This document shows positions 37,571 to 50,439 of a DNA stretch of 64,000 nt, piece by piece; position 1 is the first letter of the stretch, and each line of letters begins with the position of its first letter. The notes under the pieces are model-generated. The model ran no database searches and had not been told where the DNA came from. It saw nothing but the letters and a program-made list of their open reading frames with translations. Made by a program: the position numbers and the translations under genes. Origin of the DNA: Maylandia zebra (Eukaryota; Chordata; Actinopteri; Cichliformes; Cichlidae); contig NC_135185.1 in assembly GCF_041146795.1 (NCBI RefSeq), positions 12,683,529 through 12,747,528 on the forward strand. Reading direction: 5' to 3'.

Positions 37571-37856
37571 CATGTCTCCTGCCTCATTCATGCTCTATCC
37601 AGGCAGCACGCTCATCTAAATGCAGTCCTTTCAGTAGTGAAATCACATCTTAAGCACGCTAACTCTGTTTGTGTATAAGGTAAGCAGATGCCCCTGATTT
37701 TTGTTGGCTGAAAATCTGCTCAGCCATGGTTCCAGAGGACATGTGCCTATGCATGCATACTTATTGATACCAAAAGACGACTAACACAAAAATAGCATCT
37801 CAAATAACCAATAAAAGGTATAAATGAATATCCGGTGATGATAAAAGCAAGCTGTA

Positions 37857-38176
37857 AATGGCCTGTATTTATATAGCGCTTTTACTAGTCCCTAAGGACC
37901 CCCAAGCGCTTTACATATCCAGTCATCCACCCATTCACACACACATTGGTGATGGCAAGCTACATTGTAGCCACAGCCACCCTGGGGCGCACTGACAGAG
38001 GCGAGGCTGCCGGACACTGGCGCCACCGGGCCCTCTGACCACCACCAGTAGGCAACGGGTGAAGTGTCTTGCCCAAGGACACAACGACCGAGACTGTCCG
38101 AGCCGGGGCTCGAACCGGCAACCTTCCGATTACAAAGCGACCTCCTAACTCTTTAGCCATGATCGCCCCGCCCCTC
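37857..38176 (-). mobile_element. Full-length tRNA-derived SINE, minus orientation
   Basis: The minus strand begins GGGGCGATCATGGCTAAAG (tRNA-like A-box region) and has the B-box-like GGTTCGAGCCCC. The conserved body includes 'ttgtgtccttgggcaagaca', 'cttcacccgttgcctactgg' and 'gaatgggtggatgactggat'. It ends 'aaagcgcttgggggtcctta' ... 'aaaagcgctatataaataca'. This is a classic fish SINE with an L2-like tail; cichlid AFC-type SINEs are one possibility I cannot verify. It looks structurally complete and only lightly diverged. Confidence 0.88.
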
Positions 38177-39825
38177 GATTCATTCTAATAAGAAGTTGAA
38201 AAACTTGAATTCAAATGAAGCACAGCATATTTCTTCTTCAGTGTGTGTCTATGTCAAAGTTTCAAACTGTCTCTGTCATAAGCTAAGGCTATGGGTGCTT
38301 TTACAAAAGGTTACTAGGTGCACATCTATAATTATATAACATACAAGCATAAACTGACTAAAACGAACTTATCCTGCACATATTAGAAATAAAATAAAAG
38401 GCAGAATTAACTCAAATGTTCAAAAGACTATATTAATAAGGAGGAGTAGACTCGGTGCATGGATTGCTTTGGCTCAATCCTGCTTGCTCTACTATTGCTT
38501 GTCCTGGAAATATTCCGCTGCTCCCAGGATGCTGTCTGCCCATTGCAATAGCATTATTTTTATGATGTTTTTGCTACTATTAGCCCTTATTCCTGTAGAT
38601 GTTACCTTTCGTGTTATTTTAACACTGCTCACAAGTTTCTGCATTCCAATCACACCTCCCCAGCTGATTTACTGCTGGTGTTTGACTACTGCGACAGCAA
38701 ATAACAACAAAGTCCCATTCGCTGGAGAATATAGGGAGCTCTACATTTAGTATAGCTATAAGCATTTGACAGAATAAGTCAAAAATAATATCAAATATGT
38801 AATGTTGTGTCATTTTTGTGGCTTTGAGGGATTGATTTTGTTTCATCTTCATGTGGGGCTCTTAGAGAAAAATCTGACAGCATATTAGCACACATTAAGA
38901 TAAGCCTGGTTGGATTTAATAAGTGAGGGCTCGAGAGGACACAAAGTTTTCAAGGCAGCTTGATTGCTATGCAGACAGATACAGCAATGTCTGTGATGGT
39001 TTCAGAATGTAAGTAAGTATTTTCAAGAAGTTAAGGTTTCCTTGTGTAGAGTGGGTTTTTTTTTAATGCATTCCCTGTGGTGAATCTTTCTGAGAGGCTT
39101 TGTATTTGGTGGTGGTGGAGGTCTGTTTTGTATGGATGGAGGCCAAAATGCAGAGAAAAAGATGTTGTTTCCAATTTATCTCCATTATTGTTGACATGGC
39201 TTCAGCAGAGCTCAGAGGGGGGAGAGGGTCAAACTATCACCTTTTTCTGCCCCCGAGCTCTCCCACAGCTGCCACCTCCATCCTAAATAATTACTGTCAG
39301 AAGCCCGTGTAACTTACTGCACACCCTTTCTTGCTCACGCTCATCAAGCACAAACCCAGACCAAGAACAAACCAGTAGAGGATGGAAAGATGTTGGCATT
39401 TCTAGAAAAAGCAACCCTCAGGCAGTTTTACCACTTGGCAGCCACTTTTGTAATGCCCCTGGCCAAACACAAAACCAAGGCCTTATTTAAAAGAATGGTG
39501 AGACAGCCATAACGGCAATTTCAAGGGTTCCCGGGACATAAAACATGCATTTATAGAGTCACCAGTCAATTTATAAATAAAATAAATGTTTAGTAACTTT
39601 GCCCCAAAGTAAGGTTCACTGTTACACTAAGTAGTAACATGCTTGGCTAGATCCTTCCCTGTTGGGTTTTTGAGGGGGTAGAAATGACTTTTGTGTTATG
39701 CATCAACCAGTTTGGCATTACATAATTTTCCCATAGTTTTCCATTCAGGATTCTTCCAGCGGTTTCTAGAAGAAGCCACACATTTTATAAACTGCTGACT
39801 TTTTAAACCCTCTTTCACTGTAGCC
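38177..39825. other. Non-coding stretch, nothing recognised
   Basis: No coding exon, repeat family or hairpin identified. The composition is AT-rich up to about 39000, then mixed. Confidence 0.4.
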
Positions 39826-39829
39826 CAGG

Positions 39830-40240
39830 AAACCTTCTGTAAACTCCATCGATTTACCGAGGCGCACTTGTATGGTGCTTGTGGCAGCTCTGATAATTAC
39901 AGGCATGCTGTGGGGCGCTTGAACCTACTTTCATGAACGCATTAAAGCGGAGTCCCGAAAAGCCAGAGGCCAGGAAAAACCAGGTTTGATTTTTGGTCCT
40001 GCTTGATGAGATGCAGGACTTCCATGCCTACTTTAGTATACTGTCAGTACTGTTTTCAGAGGTGTGGTAAGACTTGACTGATGCGCAGAAGCCAGTCATA
40101 ATGAGCCATAAACTTAGCGCGGGGCGCGTTAATCAGCTTAGAAGTTTGTGACAGCGCCTGAGAGTCAAATGGCGGGCTGCGCGGTAAAACCACAATGCAT
40201 TATGAAATAAAGAGCTAAAGGCAGCCACTAACACAGTAAT
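39830..40240. promoter_or_regulatory. Candidate conserved non-coding element
   Basis: This repeat-free block keeps CpG dinucleotides (GCGCGGGGCGCG near 40119-40130, CTGCGCGG near 40177) among homeobox-type words (TGATAATTAC, AGCCATAAAC, GTTAATCAG, CATTATGA). That mixture is unlike the flanking bulk DNA. No frame or RNA gene was found. Function is inferred only from composition. Confidence 0.3.
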
Positions 40241-40849
40241 GTTATTGAGTTATCCCATAACAGGCTCAGCCAAATCCGCCTGCTGCACTTTGCTTAATGT
40301 ACAACAGCTGGTGGCAGCTGGAGCCTGTGGCGGCCATAATGGATATGATATCATATCACAGTTCCCGCCCACTCTAACCTCCCATGATTCCTCATCTGTT
40401 GTCAGCTGCAGGAGAGTAGGGAGGGTGGCAGAATGAGTGGTGAGTGTCTGCAGCATAGATATCATCCACAGCTTTTTGCCTCTTCTTTTATTTATTTGTT
40501 TTTTTATTTATTTGTTTGTTTAACAAGAACAAAACATCGTAGCTGTCCCATTCAGTGTCTCTTTGCAGCATTCATCATATCCTTCATTTTTAAGCCTGAC
40601 ACCGTCATCATAGAAAATCCTAAATCACAATTTATATTCAAAGTAAAGAGTTCTGCTGATCATAATGTAAAGAAATATTTGACTCACGTGTTCATGTTAC
40701 TGTGATCACAGCCAAGCAGCTTTGTTACTTTGCTTTAAGGTGGGGTGCACTAATTGTAAACATCAAATACTTTAGAGTACTACTGCATAAAGATGCAAGT
40801 GGAATTTCCTATGTTAATGGAAAATTTAAATAAAACAAAAAAAACATGA

Positions 40850-41100
40850 AGTGTAAATGGCATGCTGGTGCATGGTTGTGCGATCGGTTGGTTAGCACTA
40901 TTACCTCACAGCAAGAAGGTCCTGGGTTCAAATCCAGCTGTGGAGTTTGGATGGTTTGTCCAGGTGCTCCAGCTTCCTCCCACAGTCCAAAGACATGCAT
41001 GGTTAGGGTAAGGTTAATAAGTGTACCCTGCCATGCATCCCATGACTTATAGGCTCCACCCAAACCATGACTCTGAACTAGGTAACTGGGAAAAAGTGTA
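40850..41100 (+). mobile_element. tRNA-headed SINE-like repeat
   Basis: The head 'ggttggttagcactattacc' continues with 'tcacagcaagaaggtcctgg' and the B box GGTTCAAATCC. The body 'ccaggtgctccagcttcctc' and 'ccacagtccaaagacatgca' follows, then the tail 'taagtgtaccctgccatgca'. Same family as the copy at 26.85 kb, but with a shorter, more diverged tail. Confidence 0.78.
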
Positions 41101-41459
41101 TGATGCAGGGAAGTGATGCAATGTTATGTATTGGATTAGACCCAGTTGCCTAATGCACGTAAATGTTTTGAGCAGCAGGTAATGAGTCCAATTTCTCTGT
41201 ACAGAACAGCTTCAGCTCTAAGATGTTTGCTGGTTTCCTCACATAAACTGTTTGTTTAGGATCCTTCCTGACCTTTTGTGTTATATTGTGGTCAACACTT
41301 TGATTTGAATATTCTAAAACATCTTTATCCCACTCTGCTCTCTTTCCTAGGTCATCATTTTACTGCCATGTTTTCTTATTTATCCAGAAAGTGTCATCTG
41401 GTCTCTGTACTGACCATGAACAATATAAAAGATTTGACTCTGCATTTTGAAGCTGCAAC

Positions 41460-41585
41460 ATAGCTAGTAGTTAGATAGTTTGGTTACCCCAAGGCGGATC
41501 TGCATCTCTGGCTGGTATCAAACCAGCAACCTTTTACATAGCAAGCAAACCATTGCAATATGGAACCACTCCCTATATTAATATT
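41460..41585 (-). mobile_element. Degraded tRNA-derived SINE head, minus orientation
   Basis: On the minus strand 'agtggttccatattgcaatg' resembles an A-box region. 'aaaggttgctggtttgatac' and 'cagccagagatgcagatccg' resemble a B-box (GGTTTGATACC) and body start. The rest is lost. Confidence 0.45.
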
Positions 41586-44555
41586 AAAAAAGCATCTCTG
41601 AGTTAATATAAAGACTGGAGTGAAAAATGAAAATGTGAAAATCTACAAAACCTGAAGGTGTTGGTGTTGAATCTCCAAAATGCTGGTGGCATTCCTGTCC
41701 TTTAACATGACAGATATTTCTCCAAAGCCATTACTGCTGTAGCTGCTGTGTCATGACACCAACACCAAAGGACACTTTGTGCATAAGAAGGGGGCATCTA
41801 ACAAAACAGAGTTAAACTACACCCGAGGAAGAGACCTCATTATTTTTCTCGTGTGCTGAGTGCAGCTGTCTCTCTTTGTGAACCACTGTTTATTTCACAG
41901 ACAAGTATTTTGATACTTTCCTTTTGAATTTGCAGGTCTATTCAAAATTTGTAGCTCTTTACTTATGTTGAGCCATCTTGGCCCATATGTAGTACAACAG
42001 GCCTAAACCATGATACTACCACCGCTATCTGCACAGATGGGAGGCAAAGTTTCTTATGCAGGAAAAATGGATCATTAGCACTCAGCTTACAATATTGCTA
42101 ACAGATGCGGCAAGACTCCAACACAAAAAACAATCTTCTGCCAAAAAGACACTTTTTTTGCTAGAAAAAAAAAGTTGTGTGAAACCTCCTGTGATTCCAG
42201 ATGAAGATGCAGCCTTCCTGCAGTGAAAAGCCACAGAAAGTTTGAAAGTTAAAATGCTGACTCTGTGACTCAGTAGGCGACCGTGAGTCAACCTCAGCTT
42301 GGAAGTTTCATGATGGAGATCTGTGTGTGTTTGTTTGAAAGACTGCTGGTCTACTTTGCCCATCTATTCAAAGCCAGCAGACATGAAGTTCATCAGGTTG
42401 AAACTTCTCCATTCATGTGATCCCCATGCCGAATGAATTCCATCACTGTCGTCATGGTGTTGTCCTGGCAACCACTTAAATGCCTGTCATTGACGCTGCT
42501 GCTCAGTCAACAGGGAAAGTGAGCACAAGACAGAGAGTTGAGGTTGGGGGAAATGCAAAAGGATGGCAGGAGGAGGTCGAAAGGGGGAAAATGTGGAGTC
42601 GGAAATAACTCTGGGAGATTTACAGTAAATGACAAGATGAGAGTAAATATTTGATGCGAGCTGACCATTAAAACATTTTCAATAATGTAGGGAGCCTGCG
42701 AGCACTGGCTGACATGCTAGTGACTTATGCAGATCCTGTTCTGTTCACATGAATGTTGTCCCCACCTCTTTCCCCTGCAGGAATACTGGAAAAAAGCTGG
42801 GATGCACAGCAGGTACATGGTTTATTAATGATTATGACTCTATTTTTGGACTCTATGTGAAGAAGGATTGCCTTAGAGGGCAGAAAATGTCCGGATTATG
42901 GACTTCAGCTTATATCATGCAGGTTACATGGGTTTCATTCTTCTCCTTCTCATCGTTCATAATGCAGAAACATGAACAGAATCAAATTTTGCTTGCTCTT
43001 ATAGCCAAATTGTCTTTCCTGTTACTTCTTTGCATTCCCCCCAGCTCCCAGTTCTTACTCATACAATCTCATAATGAAACAAATCTCTTTTATATTAATT
43101 TTTTGGCTTTGTTTTAGTTTTTCAACAGCTCACAAATGTAGCTACACATTCATATGCATATTTCACTTGTGTCGTGACATAAGAACGCCACTCTTCCCTC
43201 CCCTCAGACCGGGAGCTACAAGAATAATCCATTTGCACAGCAGCGGAGGGGAGAGAGGAGCGACCAGAGGGACCAACATCTAGAGAAAGGGGAAAGGAAA
43301 AGGGCTGTGAGAGAGTAAGGTGCACCCGCAGACGGTCAGAAATAAAGTCGTAGCTCATAAATGTTCTACACACAAACAATTATTAACTCAGTAAGTAAGA
43401 TGTTTGTGTGTGCAAAGGCCTGCATGGCCTCTGCTCTTTGATGAATCAGTGGATGATATATGACATGTAATGATGCAAGCTGATGAAAAAGTGAAACGCG
43501 AATGTGCTTCATGCCTGCAGGGAGCGCGTCAAGGGTGATGAGAGCTGTCTTTTCTATATGAGGCTACTGGAGAGAAAAAGTTACACTGGCTGATTCGATT
43601 TTGAGGAGTTTAATTGGGTTGTCACCTCAGTGGGGTCAGCGCCAGATAGAAAAAGAATCAGCTATAACAGAGAGGCATTTAAACCAAATTAATTCTAGCT
43701 GATTATAAATGTAATAACAGCTATGTGACTTGCATATGGCATAGATACAAGAGCATATTATTACGTACACATTTGTTCTTGCATTTCCACGCCAGTAAAC
43801 CGGAAGTTATAAATAAGATGCACAATAATTTGCAATGAAGTTAGCAAAGCAGGAGACATTTCTATATAATTAATCTAAGCTTGTACACTTTCACAAGTTA
43901 CACAACAAATTAAAGCATAAACAACAACCCCTTAAGCCCAATTAACAGCCTGTAATGCATAACCATTTAAAAGCACCACGCTCATCATTTAATGTCGCAA
44001 TAGTTACAAAACAGCAAAGAGTAAAAAACCTGTCAAGGTGCACAAATGGATATATGAACTCATGACACGCTGGGACTGATAAACTAATGAATGACTTCTT
44101 TCTAATTCCAAAGAGACCTGGGGGTATGAAGCAAATATCAGACACTTATCCCACACACTGTCTTCCTCCAGTGTCAGGATGAAGTGTGGAAGTAAACGAG
44201 CAATTAATAACCAAAACATTAGCTTGAAATTAGTTGTTAGTGCCATGACCTATTGCCTGTGTTGGTGATGTTCCAACAATGTCCATATCAATGGACTTTA
44301 ATTGTGAGTTTTGCGACGTTTTAAAGCTGCACAGAAAATGCCCTCATTAGCATTGCCTACGTAATGTCTCTATCTGCCCCGTAATATAACTGACTGGTTG
44401 GTCACATCACGTAGGTGGTAGCTTTTAATTGTGTTGGCTAGAAAAACGCTTTAAAAGGCTCTGGCTTCATTTTGCATCACAGGCTTCTCTCTTTTACTAT
44501 GAAACTAACCTATAAGCCGAACACTGATGCTGCACTTCAGACAGTGTCTGGGTTT
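41586..44555. other. Non-coding stretch, nothing recognised
   Basis: The longest frame (42749-43117, 122 codons) is hydrophobic and low-complexity with no family match. No clear repeats. Short AT-rich segments at 43680-43930 have many TAAT words. Confidence 0.4.
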
Positions 44556-44558
44556 TGT

Positions 44559-45432
44559 CACGTGTCAAACTCGAGGCCTGTGGGCAAAATACACCCTTTA
44601 AAAATTTCCTTCCAGCCAGCCCTTCAATTTAGGTTCTAGCTGTCAGCACACAGTCACATAGGTCCCATGCACCAAAATGACAGGCACACTTCAAACATAC
44701 CTGCAAGTTAACATGCCTGTTAACCTAGAATGCCACCAAAAAGCTGGTGCTGAAGGGAGACAATCTCAAGAGCGATTTGAGACTCAGTATTTGATAACAG
44801 AGTGTAAAGTGGGACCCACAAGATATCTTTTTTCCAAGAAGGGAATTTATGCCAAGATATACAGCCATAAACACTGAACAGAGACTTAAAAAGTCACTGA
44901 GCTAAAGAGGCATGCAGCTACAGCAAGCTAAATCTCACAGTGATGGGGCTGAAAAGGATTTTTATGTGCAATAAATTTTATGGCAAAAGGCCAGGATGTA
45001 TGAGACAGGCAAATTTCTCCTTTTTATGTTTTTAGGTAACACTTTATAATATGGCCCATGACTATTACTATTACTATATTACTATTTTACTGGAAATTTA
45101 CCAGAAAAACAAACAATATTTCCCAATCTTGCGCTGTTTAATATTCGTTATGTTAATTTGTAAGATTTTTCTACAAGATCAAAGTTCAAAATTTATATCT
45201 TTGTTGATGAAAAGGCGTAATGCTAGTAACTGTCATATTCAGACAGTCAAAACCAAAGTTATGATGGATTTGCAGCTTTGTTGATTGGTTGAGAGCTTTC
45301 TGTGGACTTCATTATATATGCAAAGTGTGAAATGGATTTTCTTGTCATTAAACTGCAGCGTACTATGTCTGGCCCTTGATGTGATTCTCATTTCCCAGTG
45401 TGGCCCTTAGTCAAACCAAGTTCGACACTCTG
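44559..45432. mobile_element. Old hAT-like DNA element, about 0.87 kb
   Basis: The left end reads CACGTGTCAAACTCGAGGCC. The right end, read on the minus strand, is CAGAGTGTCGAACTTGGTTT. Both are diverged forms of the CAGnGGTGTCAAACTC terminus typical of a fish hAT-type family, followed in each case by a GGCCC-type motif. The flanks GGGTTTTG / GGGTTTAA may be a decayed target duplication. The interior has a 66-codon frame without recognisable transposase and a 'ggtaacactttataatatgg' repeat word. Confidence 0.5.
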
Positions 45433-48400
45433 GGTTTAAGGCAATATGTAAAACCGCTGCGTCTGTTTCCAAACCTCAACACCATTACAAACACCACTGA
45501 TCAAACATGTAGTCTGTTTAAAATCCCACAACTCCCACACTGGCTTTCATCAGCACTGCCACATGACTGTCTGCGTAACTGCACGAGAGGCTCGGGCCAA
45601 AGCAAAGACAGGTATCTTTCCATTACGGCACTCTGCTCTCATTCATTATCCTCATCTGAAAGGTGCATCTTGCTATTGATTTCTCCCACCTGCCAAAAGC
45701 TTGGTGAACAGCTGCTCAATTGGACAGCCACATTACTCATCCTGGACACTTAGCAGATATCAATAATCAGCCGTTTCCCTCTTCTCTATTTGGAATAACA
45801 AGGCCATACATCAGGCCTAGCAGTCACTAGCTTGCTGCCAAACTGCTCGAGACTCCAAACTCTCTCAGCCCTTATAAGGTGATTCAGTCTCTGGTCGGAC
45901 AGGGAAGAAGATGAGTCTATAGGTTGGGACGTTAGAAAGACACCCATCATTGAGAGCTCTTGTTTGTGTCCAGCTCTAAATGCTGAGATATTCAGCTCGT
46001 TAAGTTTTATTTCTCCCCATAGGCGAGCCATTACGGCCCTGAAACACCCTCTTGTTACACTCTGACACAGCAAATTCAGAAACACCCGTGCAAATGACAC
46101 GCTCGTCAATCAAGCTGAAGAAAGTGTCCTTGGCCAACCTTGAGTGTGTCTGTGTTAGTGCAGTGATGTGTGAGGGGGGTACACACAGGTGCGTAGTGAG
46201 TCTTTGTATTGAGCTGGATCCGAGCAGGACCCTCTGAAGATTTGAGGCGTTTAATGATAGCACTGGGACCGAGATAAAGCCAGTCAAAGCGCTTTGCTGC
46301 CAGTCATTAATTACTCCAGATCACGCTGACCTTGACGAGACCAGGGTCACACAGCCCATTACGAGGAGCGACTCGCCTCCACCCAGGCAACTTTCCCATG
46401 ACACCCCCATAAATCTCCCTAAAAGAATCCCAGAGAGCATAAACCCAGGCTCCGCTGCACTGAAGACGCTTCTGTCTGCTAAACATAACTCGGCAACTGG
46501 TGTCAGTCAGCTTGATTTCCTTTCTCTGCCCACTCTCACACAACTGCATCATAAAAGTATTATGGTTTTGGTTACTTTTAAATTCAGGGAGATAATCTGA
46601 CACCATGGAATGTTTCAGGAATGAGTCCCTTCGGGGCAAATTCTTAAGCGCATGAAAGAGGAGCCGCTCCACCATTAGCCAGAGTGACATCCATCATCAA
46701 ATAGCCTTAGCAGTTCAACTGACCCTGAGGGTGCTATAAGCAAAAAATCAGCGCACAATGCACGGCGATCAAATCCACCCCTGCTGTTTGATCATCTCCT
46801 TGTGACATGTGCTTATCGCTGCAGGCATCTAGAGGCCAAAATCCAACCGTGACATCAATAAAGAGCTGACAATCTCATCAAATTATGAGCTTTTTTCTAT
46901 CTTTTTTCTATCTTTATCTCACTCTCCGTAGGTATACGTATATAAAGGTGTCAATCATTTTTATTATGTTCAAGCAGATTATATTTCTGACAGTCCCGAG
47001 TGATGCCCGATTTGCTTATATGTTGGGTTACGCAGCGCCTGATCAAATGGTGCAGTTGGTGCCCTTGGCCCAAATACCACACCTGCTGTCACCCCTGTCT
47101 CTCCTGATGCTAAGAGCTTTATTGTGGACAGACGCTCAGGGTCTTCTAAATGCTTAACCATTGATCTCCACTCCCAGCTCATCACTGACCAATAATAACC
47201 TAGTTAGCAAGCCCCAGAGGGACATCACACAAAGACAGGATCTCCCTTTGGGGGAGTCAAATGCTCTTTTCTTCCCTCTGCTGTTGTTGAAGCAGGTGTC
47301 TTTCATATTGTGCTTGTCATAAGGAGATATACTTACACCATTTTGTTTTTTATGGATGGTATCTCAGCCTCTGACAGTGACCGAATGTATGAGAGAATAA
47401 TATGGGCAGTAACAGTAAATCTTACTCAGCCTTTCACTCATTTTCCAATGATACCCAAACTTAAATAATGACCCACTGCACCTACTCTCTTACCTCACTA
47501 CACTTTCCTCCCTGTCCCCTCTTTCAACCAATCAATCCCCGATCAATCACGCGCAATCGCTGTCACAGGACGAGCAAAGAGTTACAGGCTAACCATTCTG
47601 TCAGACAGTTAATGCAGACTCAACTGGGCAGTTTGGTCAAGCTAGCACAGATCAATGCTACCTGCCTCAGCAGGCCAGTGCAGATGAGATCAGCACGCAC
47701 AGCCAGGCGGCTCTAGATTAATTCACGAGTCGAGGGGGAAGATGTCTGCTGGTATAGCAGGAGCTAATGCAACTGGGTTTCCAGTCTGATGATAGAGCTG
47801 TGAAGGCTGGCTTGAGGTCAAAGCAAAAAGGCAGGGTGAGATTTTGACAAGTGGCAGCCGTTGTCTTTGTAGCCTCGGAGTCGTTAATCTAATTAGGAGA
47901 GGGAGCCGTACACTGTTACATCCTTCAAGCTCGAGACTTCTAACCTCATTTACACAACTCACATCTGAGGTCTTAAGAGCAATCGCTCAAACCTACAGAT
48001 AGACCAGACATTTAAACTGGTTTTAATGTAATCCTCTTCAGCTCCATATTTCTATTCTTGGACTCCATTAGACGTTGTTCTCTGGCTTACACTGAGCCTT
48101 GGTGCACCTTTTCAGTTCATTCAGTCTGTTTTAGAAGCTGGCACACTGAAGCAGCCATTAGAACAACATCAAACTGTAGGAGGTGTATGTTCAGATCTTA
48201 GCTGGCAGAAGCTTCCTATGTTTGATTTCAGAAGCACATAACATAAAAGGCATCATCACTCTAGTTTCTGTTTGAGTGGAATAATTCAAACGCACGTGTA
48301 CGTACCAGGAAAAAGTCATATGCTCAGAATAAACTAAGACCGAAATGTGAATAACCCAGACTCAACAATTCACTTCTTCTCCTGAATTATTTAATAACTC

Positions 48401-49020
48401 ACAAGGACTTTCGCGGTTCACAGGGATGTGCTTTTATGTAACCGTGTTTTGATAAACTGGACGGGGACAAGAGAGGGAATTGGGGGCAAGAGATAAAGGG
48501 GGCGGGTTATAAATAGGTCACTCACAAATACGCCGCAATGATGCTCCATGACAACCCAGCTGCAATGGCAGATGGATAAACTGGAAAAGTGGAGCAAAAT
48601 GACAACCAAATAATGAACCGTGCCAAAGTGGAACAAGCAAGCAAAAGAGGAGGAAAGCATGCCACCAAGTCACCGTAACTGTACCCACACTTAGATGTCT
48701 GTGATGGGTGGGCACACGGGATAGGCACATTTTTACATAATTAATCCTGTTTTTACAAATGTTGGCTTATGAAAGTTAACAGTGGTAATAATCCTCAATT
48801 GGCAAACCTCCTCTTATGGGTTAAGAGCGTAGTTGATTGTGATTAAACGGCGAATGAGGAGTCAACAACAGAAGTGAGCTCCTTTTATTTTAAGAGGTGC
48901 AAAGTCAATGAATCCGACCACACGCGGCTCATTAAAGCACAATGGCCCAGGGTCGACTCTAGACATTTATTTATTTTTGCTGCAGGCCTTTTTCTGCACT
49001 CTGCCATCTCTACCATTCCT
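45433..49020. other. Non-coding stretch, nothing coding recognised
   Basis: This long stretch has few repeat signatures. The segment 45990-46480 is of even base composition and could hold conserved regulatory DNA. Frames of about 100-127 codons on the minus strand lack domains. Confidence 0.4.
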
Positions 49021-49021
49021 G

Positions 49022-49022
<1 letters not shown>

Positions 49023-49110
<88 letters not shown>
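49023..49110. repeat. (TG)44 microsatellite
   Basis: Pure TG run of 88 bases, the longest microsatellite in the window. It produces long artefactual frames on both strands. Confidence 0.98.
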
Positions 49111-49111
<1 letters not shown>

Positions 49112-49207
49112 TAAGAAGGGTGGGGTATATTGTTAGAAGTGGGCAGCACGATTTGACTTTTTGCCCCTGTGAGTGTGGCCATAGTTGAACCTGCAGTAAC
49201 AACAGCT

Positions 49208-49248
49208 ACACATACACACACACACACACACACAGACACACACACACT
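49208..49248. repeat. (CA)n microsatellite, interrupted
   Basis: About 18 CA units with single interruptions (CAT at the left, CAGA in the middle). It lies about 100 bases from the (TG)44 tract and in the complementary orientation, so the two could pair within one strand. Confidence 0.95.
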
Positions 49249-49676
49249 TGGCAAACCTGCAGAAAAACATAGCAGACTCGGTATTACAGTTTTTGTGGGG
49301 ACATTGATGAGCTTGATGTTTTACGGCTTCCACACGGATTAATAAAGAGCCATTTGCAAATAACGATCACTATTAATTTTCCAGTTAGTTTGACATGGTA
49401 TTAGTCTATGACAGAGAGAACAACAACATGACCTCAGTGACATTAAGCTCATTATGTCTAGACAGAACTAAACGCCGCTGAACATCCTATTCTTCTCTGG
49501 ATGAGATTAGTGTTGCATGGAGATGCGAGGAGGGGCGTGTCTGCCATCTTTTATTTCAAAATGATGATCTCTAATGTCTGAGTCATGCGTAGAGGCTGAG
49601 GGGGAAACCCTCAAAGTTCTTTCTTCATCTCTTTTCTCTCTCTTCTCTTGGGCTCCCCTCCCCCCAGCCCACGCCG

Positions 49677-49705
49677 GGCAGCCCGCTGAGGCACAGCGGG
49701 CTGCC
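49677..49705. repeat. Perfect 12-bp GC-rich hairpin, 5-nt loop
   Basis: GGCAGCCCGCTG (49677-49688), loop aggca, CAGCGGGCTGCC (49694-49705). After a one-base mismatch two more pairs form (CC/GG). In a bacterium this would be read as a terminator; here no gene ends nearby and no T-run follows. Confidence 0.9.
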
Positions 49706-50410
49706 AGGTCATACTTAACACTAACCACAGCTTCTCCACAAACCTCCTCTCTCACCATCCCCCACCCGATTCTTAAATCTGCATTACAATGAAGATGGTA
49801 GAGAGGAAAGGAGGAGGTGGGGGTGGTTTTAGCAGCCGACGAAGAGAAAAAAAACTGATGGTGGGCTCAGAGAGAGTGATGATCTCACAGATTGGTCGAA
49901 AAAAAGCCCCACATAGCGGTTAACCCAAAACTGAGCTAATGAGTGTATCTGTGTGTGTGTGTTGGGTGTCTAGCAGTTGGGGGTAGATTCATTTGCATGT
50001 GGCTGCACGCAAGTGGTTGTTGTCATATATATTTCTTTGTGTGCAGCAAACAAATTGCACTTGTGCTGTCAGCTATTCCTGAGCAGCAGGGAAGATGTCC
50101 GTTTGATTTTGTATCAAAAGCAGCCCTTTTTTATGATATGCACGAAAGCTGTCACATAATATAGCTTATCATGTTTTATTTATCCACTTTCAGCAGTGTG
50201 TCAGCATGTCTATGCTTGTGCTCATGGGATTTCTGAGTGTCATAGGTCAGCTGACATTTTGCAGTTTTGACAGGAGGAGGTGTGGATTTGACTTTTCAAA
50301 AGCTTCATCGAGCTGCCTTCTGCCTGTTTTACACTGACAGCTTTTCTGAGACACACAAGGGCCATTACAAGAATAAAAAAACACAATAGCCCAATTTTTT
50401 AACATCTAAC

Positions 50411-50439
50411 GCACAAGCCTAGACATCACAGGCTTGTGC
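50411..50439. repeat. Perfect 10-bp hairpin, 9-nt loop
   Basis: GCACAAGCCT (50411-50420), loop agacatcac, AGGCTTGTGC (50430-50439). Isolated in otherwise plain AT-rich DNA. Confidence 0.85.

Noticed and set aside
48874..49254. Frames rich in Val/Cys or His/Thr over the TG/CA tracts
   Set aside because: Products of dinucleotide repeats. The same applies at 1258-1616, 9907-10329, 52797-53214 and 58750-59371.
49677..49705. Rho-independent terminator
   Set aside because: The hairpin is perfect but there is no T-run and no bacterial gene; the window is eukaryotic.
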